Source: Desulfomonilaceae bacterium
Lineage (GTDB): Bacteria; Desulfobacterota; Desulfomonilia; Desulfomonilales; Desulfomonilaceae
Assembly: GCA_041662605.1 (NCBI GenBank)
Contig: JBAZSD010000021.1
Coordinates: forward strand, 1 to 64,000
Direction: 5' to 3'
DNA: 64,000 bases
Both the position numbers and the translations under genes were made by a program. The notes under the pieces were generated by a model. The model was not told the origin of the DNA. It saw only the letters and a list, made by a program, of their open reading frames with translations, and ran no database searches. Shown here piece by piece: positions 25,622 through 34,843 of this stretch (its first letter is position 1; every line of letters begins with the position of its first letter).

Positions 25622-26134
25622 CTATCTCTTGTTCTTTTCTCTGGAACAATGCGAGCATATTCCCCGTATCTGGACGTGTCTCGTTTCGGGACATCCCCAT
25701 TTTGAAATTTCAGGGGGAAGACCGGCATTATCAAAACCAGGCCAATAAAAATCTGTGAGGCTTTTACAAACGGTGCAGAACAAGTGGTGATGAGGTTTGA
25801 GATTTGGATCGAACCGTGTTTTATCTTCGCAGAATGATACTCTCGAAATTATTCTACCGCTTTCAAAAGTAGCGAGAGTCCTATAAACGGTATCCAGGGA
25901 AATGACAGGCAGGCGATCCTTGACACGGTTGTAAACATCGTCGGCGGAAGGATGATCATGAGCGCCAATTACTACGCGAAAAATCTCCATTCGCTGGGGA
26001 GTAACTTTGATACGTCGCTCCCTGCAGACGGTTCTAAAGAGTCCAAATTGCTCTTCAGTCAATTGCTGTGATTGGTCTTGCGTCACGTCCAATCCTTGCT
26101 TTTTTAGGAAAGCTTCTTGATAGGAGAGAATCAC
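25622..26134 (-). CDS. Fur/PerR-family metal-dependent repressor
   Basis: Fur-superfamily repressor of 170 residues. The winged helix runs RRIKVTPQRMEIFRVVIGAHDHPSADDVYNRV and is followed by ISLDTVYRTLATFE, the recognition helix. The metal region holds HHHLFCTVC and a C-terminal CSHC, the four-Cys zinc site shared with PerR and Fur. The peroxidase gene next door and the box before it suggest a PerR-like peroxide sensor rather than an iron regulator. Start GTG 26134 has GGAAGG six bases upstream. An N-terminal extension of about 25 residues is unusual. The 3' flank leads into the peroxidase gene. Confidence 0.85.
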   Translation of the reverse strand: MILSYQEAFLKKQGLDVTQDQSQQLTEEQFGLFRTVCRERRIKVTPQRMEIFRVVIGAHDHPSADDVYNRVKDRLPVISLDTVYRTLATFESGRIISRVSFCEDKTRFDPNLKPHHHLFCTVCKSLTDFYWPGFDNAGLPPEISKWGCPETRHVQIRGICSHCSREKNKR

Positions 26135-26273
26135 AACTGTCCTTCCGAGTCAATCACACAATCTTATTGTTGGTGTCCAGGCGGGTATTTCACGAACAAG
26201 CCCTTATTAAGAGGGTTAGATGGTGAACCACAACCTGGAAGGCCCATTTATTCGGAAAGCGATTTGGGATTTT

Positions 26274-27659
26274 TTAGAGGTTCGAGAGTATTGCCGAGTC
26301 GTCGGCCACAAAATCTTCCCGCTGGGAATAAGGCCGGAAGGTCGAATACTTGGCGTCGAAAAATGCCGTCACCATGCCGATTGGACCGTTACGCTGCTTT
26401 CCGATAATGATCTCGGCTTCACCCTTTTTGGGGTTATCTTCACTCTTGTTGTACACCTCATCCCGATAAATGAAGATAATAACGTCAGCGTCCTGTTCGA
26501 TTGCGCCGGATTCCCGTAAATCAGCAAGCTGAGGTCTTTTGTTAGGTCTTTCCTCGACTTTCCTGTTTAACTGGGATAAGGCGATGATCGGAATGTTAAG
26601 CTCCTTGGCCAACGCCTTCAAAGACCTGGATATGTCGGAGATTTCTTTTTCTCTGGAATCAGCTCTTGCCGGTCCTTTCATTAGTTGCAGATAATCTACG
26701 ATAATCAGCCCCAGATCTTTCTCTTTTTTAAGACGACGAGCTTTTGCCCGGATCTCTAACGTGCTGATGGCTGGGGTGTCATCAACATACAGGGGAGAAT
26801 CCGAGATACTGCCCACAGCCAGAGTGAGTCTCGCCCAGTCTTCCGGGGTAAGGAACCCGGTTCGTAAGCTCTTCAGATTCACTTTGGCCTTGGAGCAAAG
26901 TATCCTTAGGGCTATTTGCTCCTTACTCATTTCCAGGGAAAAAATTGCGGTTGGCTTAGCGGCGTCTGTCGCGGCGTTCATTGCGATGTTCAGCGCCAAC
27001 GAAGTCTTTCCCATTGAGGGCCGACCTGCGACAATAATAAGATCAGAGTTTTGAAAACCTGCTGTCATCGAGTCCAGATCACGAAAACCGGAAGAGACAC
27101 CGGTAATATTTTCTTTCCTCTCATACAGACTTTCAATCGTTTGGAAACTCGTCTTCATGAGGTCCTGGATGTGGTAGAAGCCAGTCCCTATCCTGGATTC
27201 CCCGACTCTGAACAGAATCTGTTCAGCTTCATCGAGAAATTCATCCACATCCTGCTGTTCATCGTAGCATCTGGTCGATATTTCGGTAGACGCTGATATG
27301 AGTTGCCGGAGGATGGACTTTTCTTTGACGACTTTGGCGTAATGAATAATGTTTGCAGCGCTTGGTACTGCATCGATCAGCTCCATTAAAAATAAGGCGC
27401 CACCGACATTCTCGAAAACACCCTTTTCTTTTAGTCCGGATGTGAGTGTTATGAGATCAACCGGTTCGTTTTTGTTGAACAGGTCAACAATTGCGTAGAA
27501 GATGTTGCGGTGAGCTTCTCTGTAGAAATCTTCAGGAGAGAGTGTAGCTAGAACCTTGGGGACGGCGTCATTATCGATAAGTAATCCCCCCAGTATGGCG
27601 CGTTCGCCTTCGAGAAACTGGGGGGGAGTCTTCATATGCGCGTTACTGTCCTGCGCCAT
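26274..27659 (-). CDS. dnaB: Replicative DNA helicase DnaB
   Basis: Hexameric replicative helicase of 461 residues that unwinds DNA ahead of the fork. The N-terminal domain (about 10-115) begins PPQFLEGERAILGGLLIDN; the RecA-like C-terminal domain has Walker A GRPSMGKTSLAL and Walker B LIIVDYLQLM. Further family blocks are ALSQLNRKVEERPNKRPQLADLRESGAIEQDAD and VIFIYRDEVY. No intein. The frame starts 17 bp inside rplI at 27659; an ATG at 27635 is the alternative. Last gene of the rpsF-rpsR-rplI-dnaB order, common in Desulfobacterota. Confidence 0.95.
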   Translation of the reverse strand: MAQDSNAHMKTPPQFLEGERAILGGLLIDNDAVPKVLATLSPEDFYREAHRNIFYAIVDLFNKNEPVDLITLTSGLKEKGVFENVGGALFLMELIDAVPSAANIIHYAKVVKEKSILRQLISASTEISTRCYDEQQDVDEFLDEAEQILFRVGESRIGTGFYHIQDLMKTSFQTIESLYERKENITGVSSGFRDLDSMTAGFQNSDLIIVAGRPSMGKTSLALNIAMNAATDAAKPTAIFSLEMSKEQIALRILCSKAKVNLKSLRTGFLTPEDWARLTLAVGSISDSPLYVDDTPAISTLEIRAKARRLKKEKDLGLIIVDYLQLMKGPARADSREKEISDISRSLKALAKELNIPIIALSQLNRKVEERPNKRPQLADLRESGAIEQDADVIIFIYRDEVYNKSEDNPKKGEAEIIIGKQRNGPIGMVTAFFDAKYSTFRPYSQREDFVADDSAILSNL

Positions 27660-28116
27660 CCTTCGATGAGCCCTCTGGGGTAACCACTACCTTAAGTGTG
27701 GCTATGACTTCCGGATGTAATCTAACAGAAGCGGAGTACTCACCTATACGCTTTATAGGTTCGGACAACGAGATTTTCCTTCTGTCGAACTCATAGCCTT
27801 GCTGGGCAAGAGCTTCTGCGACGTCCGCGTTAGTTACTGAACCAAACAAACGAGCGTCCTGGTCTCTGGATTTTCGGACAAAAGTCAGGACAACAGAGGA
27901 AATGCCCTCCGCCTGAGTTTCTGCAGCGCCTCTGGCTTTAGCGAGCTTTTTCTGTTTTGCCTCGATTAGTCCCTTGTAGAAGTTGAGATTCTTGTCTGTG
28001 GCCAAACAAGCCAGTTTTTTCGGCAAAAGATAATTCCGGGCGTAGCCGTCCTTCACTTTTACAGTCTGGCCGACCAAACCCAAGTCTTCAATATGATCAA
28101 GTAATATTACATTCAT
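27643..28116 (-). CDS. rplI: 50S ribosomal protein L9
   Basis: Large-subunit protein L9 of 157 residues. The N-terminal domain opens MNVILLDHIEDLGLVGQTVKVKDGYARNYLLP, a diagnostic signature, then a long helix and the C-terminal domain with RLFGSVTNADVAEALAQQG. It binds 23S rRNA near the L1 stalk and influences frame keeping. It lies 22 bp after rpsR and overlaps dnaB. Length is normal. Confidence 0.97.
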   Translation of the reverse strand: MNVILLDHIEDLGLVGQTVKVKDGYARNYLLPKKLACLATDKNLNFYKGLIEAKQKKLAKARGAAETQAEGISSVVLTFVRKSRDQDARLFGSVTNADVAEALAQQGYEFDRRKISLSEPIKRIGEYSASVRLHPEVIATLKVVVTPEGSSKDGAGQ

Positions 28117-28138
28117 GGCTCATACTCCGTTACAGAAA

Positions 28139-28384
28139 CTAGCGTCTGGGCACGGTGAAGGGCAGAAGCGCTATGTTTCTTGCTCTCTTGATAGCGGTAG
28201 TCAACTGTCTCTGATGTTTAGCGCAATTCCCGGAAATTCTTCTTGGGACTATCTTCCCGCGCTCGGTAACAAAAATCCTCAGAAGGCTTGGATCCTTGTA
28301 GTCCATTCGCAATCCGGAATCAGCGCAGAACCTGCAAACCTTACTCCTTGGGAAGGGGCGACGTTTCTGTGGTCTGTTATTCAT
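28139..28384 (-). CDS. rpsR: 30S ribosomal protein S18
   Basis: Small-subunit protein S18 of 81 residues, partner of S6 on the platform of the 30S subunit. It has an N-terminal basic arm with CRFC (Cys-rather than usual Lys-rich variant), the core IDYKDPSLLRIFVTERGKI-like block and the terminal RRISGNCAKHQRQLTTAIKRARNIALLPF signature. The ATG overlaps the rpsF stop by 4 bp. Normal length. Confidence 0.95.
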   Translation of the reverse strand: MNNRPQKRRPFPRSKVCRFCADSGLRMDYKDPSLLRIFVTERGKIVPRRISGNCAKHQRQLTTAIKRARNIALLPFTVPRR

Positions 28385-28911
28385 AGTCCCTCCTCCTTGG
28401 TCGGGCTTTCGCTAGACGCGATATTCTCAGTAGATGCGGGCTCTTCAGCTACCAATTCCTCTGACGGCTGCGGCAATACCTCGGTTACTTCTGTTTCTTG
28501 AACCATCACATCTGTCAGGGCTTCGGCCGTCTCGGATTTCGCTTCTTCTGTCGGCGCTTCCGGGCTCGCCTCAGTGACTACGGCTTCTTTCTCGGCTTTG
28601 GCCTTAAAAGCCTCGAGATCAACTTCATCATCCAGTTTAACAGTCAGGTATTTCATGACGTCTTCAGTGATCTTGAACTGCCGTTCCAACTCGTTGATGA
28701 GTTGAGGCCCACTGACGAAATCGAAAAGGATGTATCGTCCTTTATCTTTTTTTCGGACCAGATAAGCTAGCTTCCTGGTCCCCCAGTCCTCGATCTTGAT
28801 GATTTCCCCGGCGTGATCCTTTATTATAACGCTCAAACGCTCATTTAGCGCTTTCACGTCATCATCCGGCATGTCGGGATCGAGGACTATTAATGCCTCG
28901 TACCGTCTCAT
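28381..28911 (-). CDS. rpsF: 30S ribosomal protein S6 with acidic C-terminal tail
   Basis: Small-subunit protein S6, 176 residues. The first 100 form the normal S6 fold: MRRYEALIVLDPD, then IEDWGTRKLAYLVRKKDKGRYILFDF. The remaining 75 residues are an Ala/Glu/Pro-rich acidic tail with low complexity (EAPTEEAKSETAEALT), longer than the poly-Glu tail E. coli adds after translation. Such tails occur in several Deltaproteobacteria. First gene of the rpsF-rpsR-rplI-dnaB unit. Confidence 0.95.
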   Translation of the reverse strand: MRRYEALIVLDPDMPDDDVKALNERLSVIIKDHAGEIIKIEDWGTRKLAYLVRKKDKGRYILFDFVSGPQLINELERQFKITEDVMKYLTVKLDDEVDLEAFKAKAEKEAVVTEASPEAPTEEAKSETAEALTDVMVQETEVTEVLPQPSEELVAEEPASTENIASSESPTKEEGL

Positions 28912-29094
28912 AGTAGCTCCTTTCGGCTATCAAGCCCTGTAAAGGGCAAGGAGGGTTAATGTGAAATTGGTAGATTACCTAAAAATGGATAATTGCGCAA
29001 CTGTTTTTTGGGAGAGTGTTTGGAGGAATCGAAGTTTGGAACTCTAATATTCAGGGCGCCGAATGAATAATCCGACACATCCGAGATGCGTTTG

Positions 29095-29382
29095 CTAACG
29101 CTTCAGCATCTCCTTGCAGTCCACACAACGCCATACATTCTCGCGTATGAAGAAAAAAACTATCCCAACGGCGATGAAAATTGAACCGATGTAATAAAGC
29201 GCAGGTAAAGCGAACCTCATAAACCACGGAGCCTGATAAAAGTTGGTAAAGAAACCGTAACCGGCCATCAGACACAGGCCAAGCAAAATAATAACTACGC
29301 CTGCGGGAGCGGAAAGTATTCTCCGAGACGATTTTCTCATCACACCGCCGCAAACTCCGCATAATTTAACCTTGCTTGTCAT
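29095..29382 (-). CDS. Small membrane protein with zinc-ribbon-like Cys pairs
   Basis: Encodes 95 residues from ATG 29382, with GGGGAAAGC upstream; a start 30 bp earlier is also open. It holds CGVCGG near the N-terminus and CVDC near the C-terminus, which could form a zinc ribbon across the membrane boundary. Two hydrophobic helices lie between them (about 27-47 and 56-80). No family recognised. It lies between atpE and rpsF on the minus strand, after the atp terminator. Confidence 0.6.
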   Translation of the reverse strand: MTSKVKLCGVCGGVMRKSSRRILSAPAGVVIILLGLCLMAGYGFFTNFYQAPWFMRFALPALYYIGSIFIAVGIVFFFIRENVWRCVDCKEMLKR

Positions 29383-29493
29383 ACCGCTTTCCCCGATGGA
29401 TACCGCAAACACAAATACCCCAAACTATGAGATATAGAAACATGTGAAATTATAAAACAGAATATCTTGGGTCCTGGAAGATTCAGGGTAGGA

Positions 29494-29519
29494 TAAAGGG
29501 GGCCCTCAAAGTGGCCCCC
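29494..29519 (-). terminator. Intrinsic terminator of the atpZ-I-B-E operon
   Basis: On the minus strand GGGGGCC (complement of 29513-29519) pairs with GGCCCCC (complement of 29498-29504) and is followed by TTTATCC. It starts 10 bp past the atpE stop, so it should end the F0 transcript. Confidence 0.8.
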
Positions 29520-29528
29520 AAGATGAAC

Positions 29529-29876
29529 TTAAACGCCAAGGAATTTGACGTAAGGATTACCGAAAAGAAGAATCAGCGCAACGACAAGCGCGTAAATGGT
29601 CAGAGATTCGATCATGGCCAAGCCGATGATCATGGTGGTCAGAATACGGCCACCGGCTTCAGGGTTCCTGGAGGTGCCTTCGCAGGCTCCACCGATGGCG
29701 GTGCCCATACCGATTCCACTACCAATAGCGCCAAGACCGATCGCCAAACCGGCGCCAAGAACTGTCCACTGAATTATGCCTGCGGCCGCTGCGGTGATTT
29801 CACCGGCGGCGAAGGCCAAACCGGCGCAGAGACTAAGGGCGATTGTCATCAAACCAGCGATAAATACTTTTCTCAT
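29529..29876 (-). CDS. atpE: ATP synthase F0 subunit c
   Basis: Ring-forming subunit c, 115 residues from ATG 29876. The GGGAGG ribosome site lies inside the upstream in-frame MGG codons, so that longer start is wrong. An N-terminal signal-like helix ending AFAA precedes the two-helix hairpin, as in other c subunits with leaders. The ion-binding carboxylate is Glu90 in MIESLTIY. The Gln that helps bind Na+ in Na+-type rings is not seen in the GxGxGxG helix (SGIGMG), which favours H+ as coupling ion; this is inference. The loop reads RNPEA. Confidence 0.93.
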   Translation of the reverse strand: MRKVFIAGLMTIALSLCAGLAFAAGEITAAAAGIIQWTVLGAGLAIGLGAIGSGIGMGTAIGGACEGTSRNPEAGGRILTTMIIGLAMIESLTIYALVVALILLFGNPYVKFLGV

Positions 29877-29906
29877 CAAATAAAAACCTCCCATGTTGTT
29901 GGAATA

Positions 29907-30629
29907 TCAGTGAGCTTCTTCCAGAGATCCGGTTATGTACATCATGGTCAGCATGATGAACACGAGAGTCTGAATGAAAGAAGTGAACACTTGCAAAAAC
30001 ATCATTGGCAAAGGAACCAGATAAGGCACAAGCATCGTTAGAATTATAATGGCTAGATCCTCGCCCATTATGTTTCCAAAAAGTCGGAAGCTCAGTGAGA
30101 GGATCCGGCTGAAATGCCCAATCAGTTCGATTGGAAGCATCAATGGAATCAACCACGGTACGGGTCCAAGAAAATGTTTGATGTAATGGGTTCCGTGCGC
30201 CTTGATCCCAACATAATGAGTCGTAAAAAACGCAACAAGCGCCAATGCCAGCGTCGTGTTGAGATTATTGGTAGAAGATTGGAACCATGGAATTATTCCG
30301 ATCAGGTTACACGTTAAAATGAACAGAGCTAAAGACGCTATTAAAGGAAAATAGTGTCTTCCATGTTCGCCCATGGTCTGAACGACTATGTCTTCGAGGG
30401 TCGATACGATAACCTCCCAGAAATTCTGGCCGCCTCTCGGAATCATCTCAAGTTTGTTCTTCACAAGGACAGCGGCTACCACGAGGATAATCATAACAAG
30501 CCAGGTGTTCAGAACGTTGTTGATATCGGCGTGAGTAACTCCCTGACTCTCAAAAAAATGCCCCATCGAATGCAATAAAGGATTTGCGACGGCGTCAGTA
30601 AACACAGGCGGGTGAATGCTAGCTGACAT
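29907..30629 (-). CDS. atpB: ATP synthase F0 subunit a
   Basis: Membrane stator subunit a, 240 residues with about six helices, forming the ion half-channels against the c ring. The essential Arg is in LSLSFRLFGN (about residue 180), with the family end block SFIQTLVFIMLTMMYI. A His/Asn-rich region follows helix 2. It lies 4 bp before atpI in the coding order and about 30 bp ahead of atpE. F1 genes and subunits b are not in this window, so the ATPase genes are split. Confidence 0.93.
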   Translation of the reverse strand: MSASIHPPVFTDAVANPLLHSMGHFFESQGVTHADINNVLNTWLVMIILVVAAVLVKNKLEMIPRGGQNFWEVIVSTLEDIVVQTMGEHGRHYFPLIASLALFILTCNLIGIIPWFQSSTNNLNTTLALALVAFFTTHYVGIKAHGTHYIKHFLGPVPWLIPLMLPIELIGHFSRILSLSFRLFGNIMGEDLAIIILTMLVPYLVPLPMMFLQVFTSFIQTLVFIMLTMMYITGSLEEAH

Positions 30630-30632
30630 TTA

Positions 30633-31016
30633 TTAGACCTCCTTCGGCCTCCTATTCGATATATAGATTAGCGTCAACATTATAAAAAGTCCGGCCGGGA
30701 CTACAGACAGCCCGGTGATAAGTCCGACCGGATCTACTTTTTCAAATTTTATCAGACAAAAAAGGCAGACCGCCAGTAAAACAAGTCTTAAATAGAAGCC
30801 GCCCATCATTGTAACCATAGCGCGACCCTTGTTAAGAAAATCCGACTTCTTGATCCGGCGAGCTGAAAGCCATGCGTTCAGTAAAACCAGACTGCCGCCT
30901 GCGGCATATCCCAGAGTGAATCTCATAGGCGCGAACGCAAAACAGGCGATAAAACCTGCAAAAAAAACAATCCCTGACAGGAGAAACCAGATCTTAGGGA
31001 TTTTTTGAAAGTCCAT
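30633..31016 (-). CDS. atpI: ATP synthase subunit I
   Basis: Small membrane protein of 127 residues with four helices (about 8-105), matching the AtpI family, which assists c-ring assembly. FTLGYAAGGSLVLLNAWLSARRIK is the conserved first half. Start ATG 31016 has GGGGCGG upstream and lies 23 bp inside atpZ; the longer frame from 31070 has no ribosome site. Order atpZ-atpI-atpB-atpE is typical. Confidence 0.8.
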   Translation of the reverse strand: MDFQKIPKIWFLLSGIVFFAGFIACFAFAPMRFTLGYAAGGSLVLLNAWLSARRIKKSDFLNKGRAMVTMMGGFYLRLVLLAVCLFCLIKFEKVDPVGLITGLSVVPAGLFIMLTLIYISNRRPKEV

Positions 31017-31362
31017 TCGTCCGCCCCGAATGTTGGGTTCGAAGTTGTTTTCGAACCTCAATCCAGACATTTCGGCTCGCAGCCGCTATTCCAAGAAGAA
31101 AAAATATAATACTTAAATATGGAAATGTGCCGAACTTTCCATCCAACCAGTATCCCAGAGCAGCCCCGATCAGGATAGCAAAAACAATCGACGCGCCTAA
31201 TTGAAGGCCATCTCCGACTAGCGTCCAGGTTGTTTGTATGTTCTTCACTAGAGTTACTTTGGTTACCAGATGAGGACTGCTTTTGTCAACAACGTTATGC
31301 CCGGGAGGCTTCAAAAAAAGCGTCCGTGACAATTCCAGCAGGCTCACTTCATTTAACAACAA
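30994..31362 (-). CDS. AtpZ/AtpI-type F0 accessory protein
   Basis: Encodes 122 residues in the full frame. The core is TLVGDGLQLGASIVFAILIGAALGYWLDGKFGTFPYLSIIFFLLGIAAASRNVW, the two-helix hairpin of the AtpZ family found at the head of F0 operons. The first 40 residues are not conserved in relatives, so the true start may be a later codon near 31260. Overlaps atpI by 23 bp. Role in assembly or Mg2+ supply has been proposed for the family. Confidence 0.75.
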   Translation of the reverse strand: MLLNEVSLLELSRTLFLKPPGHNVVDKSSPHLVTKVTLVKNIQTTWTLVGDGLQLGASIVFAILIGAALGYWLDGKFGTFPYLSIIFFLLGIAAASRNVWIEVRKQLRTQHSGRTNGLSKNP

Positions 31363-31537
31363 TTCCCTGAAGCTATCCAGAAAATTCTCCCCTCAGCGTT
31401 GAAATTGTTAGTTTTGTTGACGGTATTTGGCTCCGGTGATAAGCTGAAACCATTATTTGCGCTTCATTCATGACTTTGGCGCTTCTTTTTCATAACTCCC
31501 TAACATTTCTTTTTTTCTGCGTTCTATAAGAGACGCG

Positions 31538-34500
31538 ATGAGCCTGTCACAAAAATATAACCTGGGAATTACGGCTCGGGTAGTTGAAGAGTTTCTCACT
31601 TCAAAGCTGCCGATAATTTTCATAATTGGGTCACTCCTGGCTGGCGCGGCAGCGCTTATAGTGACTCCCCGCGAAGAAGACCCGCAAATCGTGGTGCCGG
31701 TTATTGATGTCATGATCAATTTCCCGGGCGCGTCCGCTCATGAAATTGAAAACCTTGTAACAATAAACCTTGAACGCAAACTGTGGGAAATTGATGGGGT
31801 TGAATACATTTATTCCTCATCCAGACCAGGGGGGGCAGTTGTCACTGCCCGTTTCTATGTCGGTCAGGAGAGAGAAAAAAGCATTCTAAAGGTTTACAGC
31901 AAGATAATGGCGTATACCCCGGACGTGCCTCCCGGGGTTACAGGATGGGTCATCCGGCCGGTTGAGATAGATGACGTCCCTATAGTCACTTTTGCCTTAT
32001 ACAGTTCGGCCTATTCCGATTATGAACTGAGAAGAGTCGCTGACGAGATAATACATCGACTGCAAAGCATTCCGGACACCGGAAAGACCTACGTGGTCGG
32101 GGGACGGGAAAGACAGATAAGAGTCCTGCTCCAACCGGAGAGGATGTCTGCAAGGCACGTCGCTCCATTAGACTTGGTTCGTTCCCTCAAAGGCGCAAAC
32201 GTAAATTTGCTTGCCGGATCCATGGACATACTGGACAGGGAAATTATTGTCGAAGCCGGTCCATTTATCAAATCCGCGGATGAAGTCAGTAGCCTTGTCA
32301 TTGGAATAGACCAGGGCAAACCTGTTTATTTCAGGGATGTCGCTGAAATAATTGATGGGCCGGCGGAAGTCACTTCGTATACGAGCCTTACTTTCGGGGC
32401 TGGGGCGCATGCGGACCCTGAAACTCGTAACTTGCCTGGGGCCATTCCAGGGAAAACTTACAATCAGGTCACGATTGCGGTAGCCAAACGCAAGGGTACT
32501 AACGCCGTTCAGGTTGCCGATGGACTCATAAGGAAGTTCGAGGATCTAAAGAAAGATGTAATCCCGTCTGATATGCGCTTTCTAGTCACGCGCAATTATG
32601 GGAAAACAGCCAATGACAAGGTAAATGAACTGGTCAAACATTTACTGATAGCGATTGTAAGCATTATAGCGCTCCTGACAATAATGTTGGGCTGGCGAGA
32701 GGCCATGATCGTGGCTCTTGCCGTTCCGATGACACTCTCTGTTACACTTCTCGCTAATTATCTGTTCGGTTATACGATTAACAGGGTAACCCTCTTCGCT
32801 CTGATCCTGTCACTCGGGTTGCTCGTGGATGATCCCATTGTAGACGTTGAAAACATTCATCGCCATTTTAAGCTGAAGACCCATCCACCGTTAGATTCAA
32901 CTATCCTTGCCGTGGATGAGGTCCGTCCTCCAACAATCCTGGCCACTCTGGCTGTTATAGCGTCGTTTCTTCCCCTGTTCTTTATCACCGGAATGATGGG
33001 CCCATATATGAGGCCAATGGCCATAAACGTTCCGATAGCCATGATGATGTCCCTGGCCGTAGCCTTTACTGTAACACCGTGGGCCACCTACCACGCTTTA
33101 CGAAAAGAATACGACCGTAAATCCGAACCTTATGATTTCAAGAGTGGAACAATTTACAAAACTTACCGGGCGATAGTGATCCCTTTCCTGGAAAGCCGCA
33201 GGAAGAGCCATTATCTCTTGGGCCTGATCGGGTTGGCGTTCATAGGATCCGTCGCCCTGGTCGGACTTAACCTGGTTCCAATGAAGATGCTGCCCTTTGA
33301 CAACAAAAACGAATTTCTTATCCTCGTAGATATGCCGGAAGGAACCACGCTGGAATCAACAGATAAGGTAGCTCGGGATGTTAAGCTATACCTGGCTTCC
33401 GTCAATGAGGTTAGGGACATTGAAACCTTTGTTGGGGTCGCGTCGCCTATGGATTTCAACGGAATGGTTCGCCAGTATTATCTGCGAGATGGCCCCTATC
33501 TGGCGGACATAAGGGTAAATCTGATCGACAAGGAGGATCGGCAATTCCAGAGTCACGCAATAGCGTTGAGAATTAGACCGGCAATAGAGGAAATTGCTCG
33601 CAAGTGGAACGCAAACATAAAACTGGTGGAAGTTCCACCGGGTCCTCCGGTGTTTTCAACGCTGGTAGCGGAGGTTTACGGGCCGCCCGAAGCGTCCTAC
33701 GATGAAATTGCGGCTCTGGCCAAACGTGTAAGAAAGCTCATGGAAGAAACGACTGATGTCGTTGATGTAGATGACTCAATTACAGCCCCTCAAACGCAAT
33801 ACAATTTTTTGGTTGATCGGACAAAGGCCGGTCAGCACAGTCTAACTGAAGATCAGATCGCTCAGTCCGCAAAAATCCTTTTGGGTGGGGAATCTCCGTC
33901 AATAGCCCATTCCAACAAGGAGAGAAATCCCCTGGAGATAAATCTTCGCCTCCCCCAAGCGCTTAGGTCCCGGATACAGGACATGGGCTCGATCAAACTT
34001 AAAGGCTCCGATGGCTCAATGACGCCTTTTGCGGAACTTGGATCGATTGAGAAAACAACCCTGGATAAAACCATATTTAGAAAAAACTTGCACCAAGTAG
34101 TCTATGTAGTTGGAGACACAGCGGGTCTAAGTCCGGTCAACGCTATCCTCGAACTGACTTCATCCACAAAACAACTCAACATTCCCAAAGGTTACGAAAT
34201 AAATTGGGCGGGTGAGGGAGAGTGGAAAATAACTCTTGATGTATTCCGGGATCTGGGAATAGCGTTTTTCGTCGCATTGGTATTGATCTATGTTCTACTC
34301 GTGCAGCAGACAGAGTCTTTCTCCGTGCCTCTCGTTATAATGATCGCCATCCCACTTACGCTTATTGGCATTTTGCCGGGATTCGCCATACTTAACATCC
34401 TGTTCGCTTCTCATATAGGAAAATACACGGACTCTATTTTCTTTACCGCCACCGCAATGATAGGAATGATAGCTCTCGCGGGGATTGTTGTCCGAAATTC

Positions 34501-34795
34501 CATAATTTTGATTGATTTCATCCATGTCAGGGTACGGCAGGGAGTTGATCTCAAAGAAGCTATAATCGACTCAGGAGCAGTTAGGTTTACCCCCATTCTT
34601 CTAACTGCCGGCGCCGCGATCTTCGGCGCTTGGGTCATCACTCTTGACCCCGTCTTTTCGGGGCTCGCATGGTCGTTCATCTTTGGAGCGTTTGCGTCAA
34701 CCATATTTTCTCTGGTTATCGTTCCCGTAGTCTATTATCTGATCTATTCCGGCAAGGTCGGTTCGCACGGCCCAGACGCGTCAAAAACCGATTAG
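31538..34795 (+). CDS. RND-family efflux pump, inner-membrane subunit
   Basis: Resistance-nodulation-division pump of 1085 residues with the usual 12-helix layout: helix 1 at 24-44, a periplasmic porter loop, helices 2-6 near 370-530, a second loop, and helices 8-12 near 890-1070. Helix 4 reads LSLGLLVDDPIVDVENI, with the acidic residues of proton relay near 428. The sequence fits the AcrB/CusA-like group, export of drugs or metals unclear. An adaptor (MFP) and outer-membrane channel normally sit next to it, but neither is here: the upstream genes are the opposite-strand atp operon and the downstream gene is ferritin. So it is an orphan pump subunit. Confidence 0.9.
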   Translation: MSLSQKYNLGITARVVEEFLTSKLPIIFIIGSLLAGAAALIVTPREEDPQIVVPVIDVMINFPGASAHEIENLVTINLERKLWEIDGVEYIYSSSRPGGAVVTARFYVGQEREKSILKVYSKIMAYTPDVPPGVTGWVIRPVEIDDVPIVTFALYSSAYSDYELRRVADEIIHRLQSIPDTGKTYVVGGRERQIRVLLQPERMSARHVAPLDLVRSLKGANVNLLAGSMDILDREIIVEAGPFIKSADEVSSLVIGIDQGKPVYFRDVAEIIDGPAEVTSYTSLTFGAGAHADPETRNLPGAIPGKTYNQVTIAVAKRKGTNAVQVADGLIRKFEDLKKDVIPSDMRFLVTRNYGKTANDKVNELVKHLLIAIVSIIALLTIMLGWREAMIVALAVPMTLSVTLLANYLFGYTINRVTLFALILSLGLLVDDPIVDVENIHRHFKLKTHPPLDSTILAVDEVRPPTILATLAVIASFLPLFFITGMMGPYMRPMAINVPIAMMMSLAVAFTVTPWATYHALRKEYDRKSEPYDFKSGTIYKTYRAIVIPFLESRRKSHYLLGLIGLAFIGSVALVGLNLVPMKMLPFDNKNEFLILVDMPEGTTLESTDKVARDVKLYLASVNEVRDIETFVGVASPMDFNGMVRQYYLRDGPYLADIRVNLIDKEDRQFQSHAIALRIRPAIEEIARKWNANIKLVEVPPGPPVFSTLVAEVYGPPEASYDEIAALAKRVRKLMEETTDVVDVDDSITAPQTQYNFLVDRTKAGQHSLTEDQIAQSAKILLGGESPSIAHSNKERNPLEINLRLPQALRSRIQDMGSIKLKGSDGSMTPFAELGSIEKTTLDKTIFRKNLHQVVYVVGDTAGLSPVNAILELTSSTKQLNIPKGYEINWAGEGEWKITLDVFRDLGIAFFVALVLIYVLLVQQTESFSVPLVIMIAIPLTLIGILPGFAILNILFASHIGKYTDSIFFTATAMIGMIALAGIVVRNSIILIDFIHVRVRQGVDLKEAIIDSGAVRFTPILLTAGAAIFGAWVITLDPVFSGLAWSFIFGAFASTIFSLVIVPVVYYLIYSGKVGSHGPDASKTD

Positions 34796-34843
34796 CTTTC
34801 CTGAGGACTGGAACCCTTGGGTTACATGTTTTGATCCTTCTGA

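Noticed and set aside
29529..29876. Sodium-type ATP synthase
   Set aside because: The Gln typical of Na+ rings is not seen in the first helix of subunit c, so H+ coupling is more likely.
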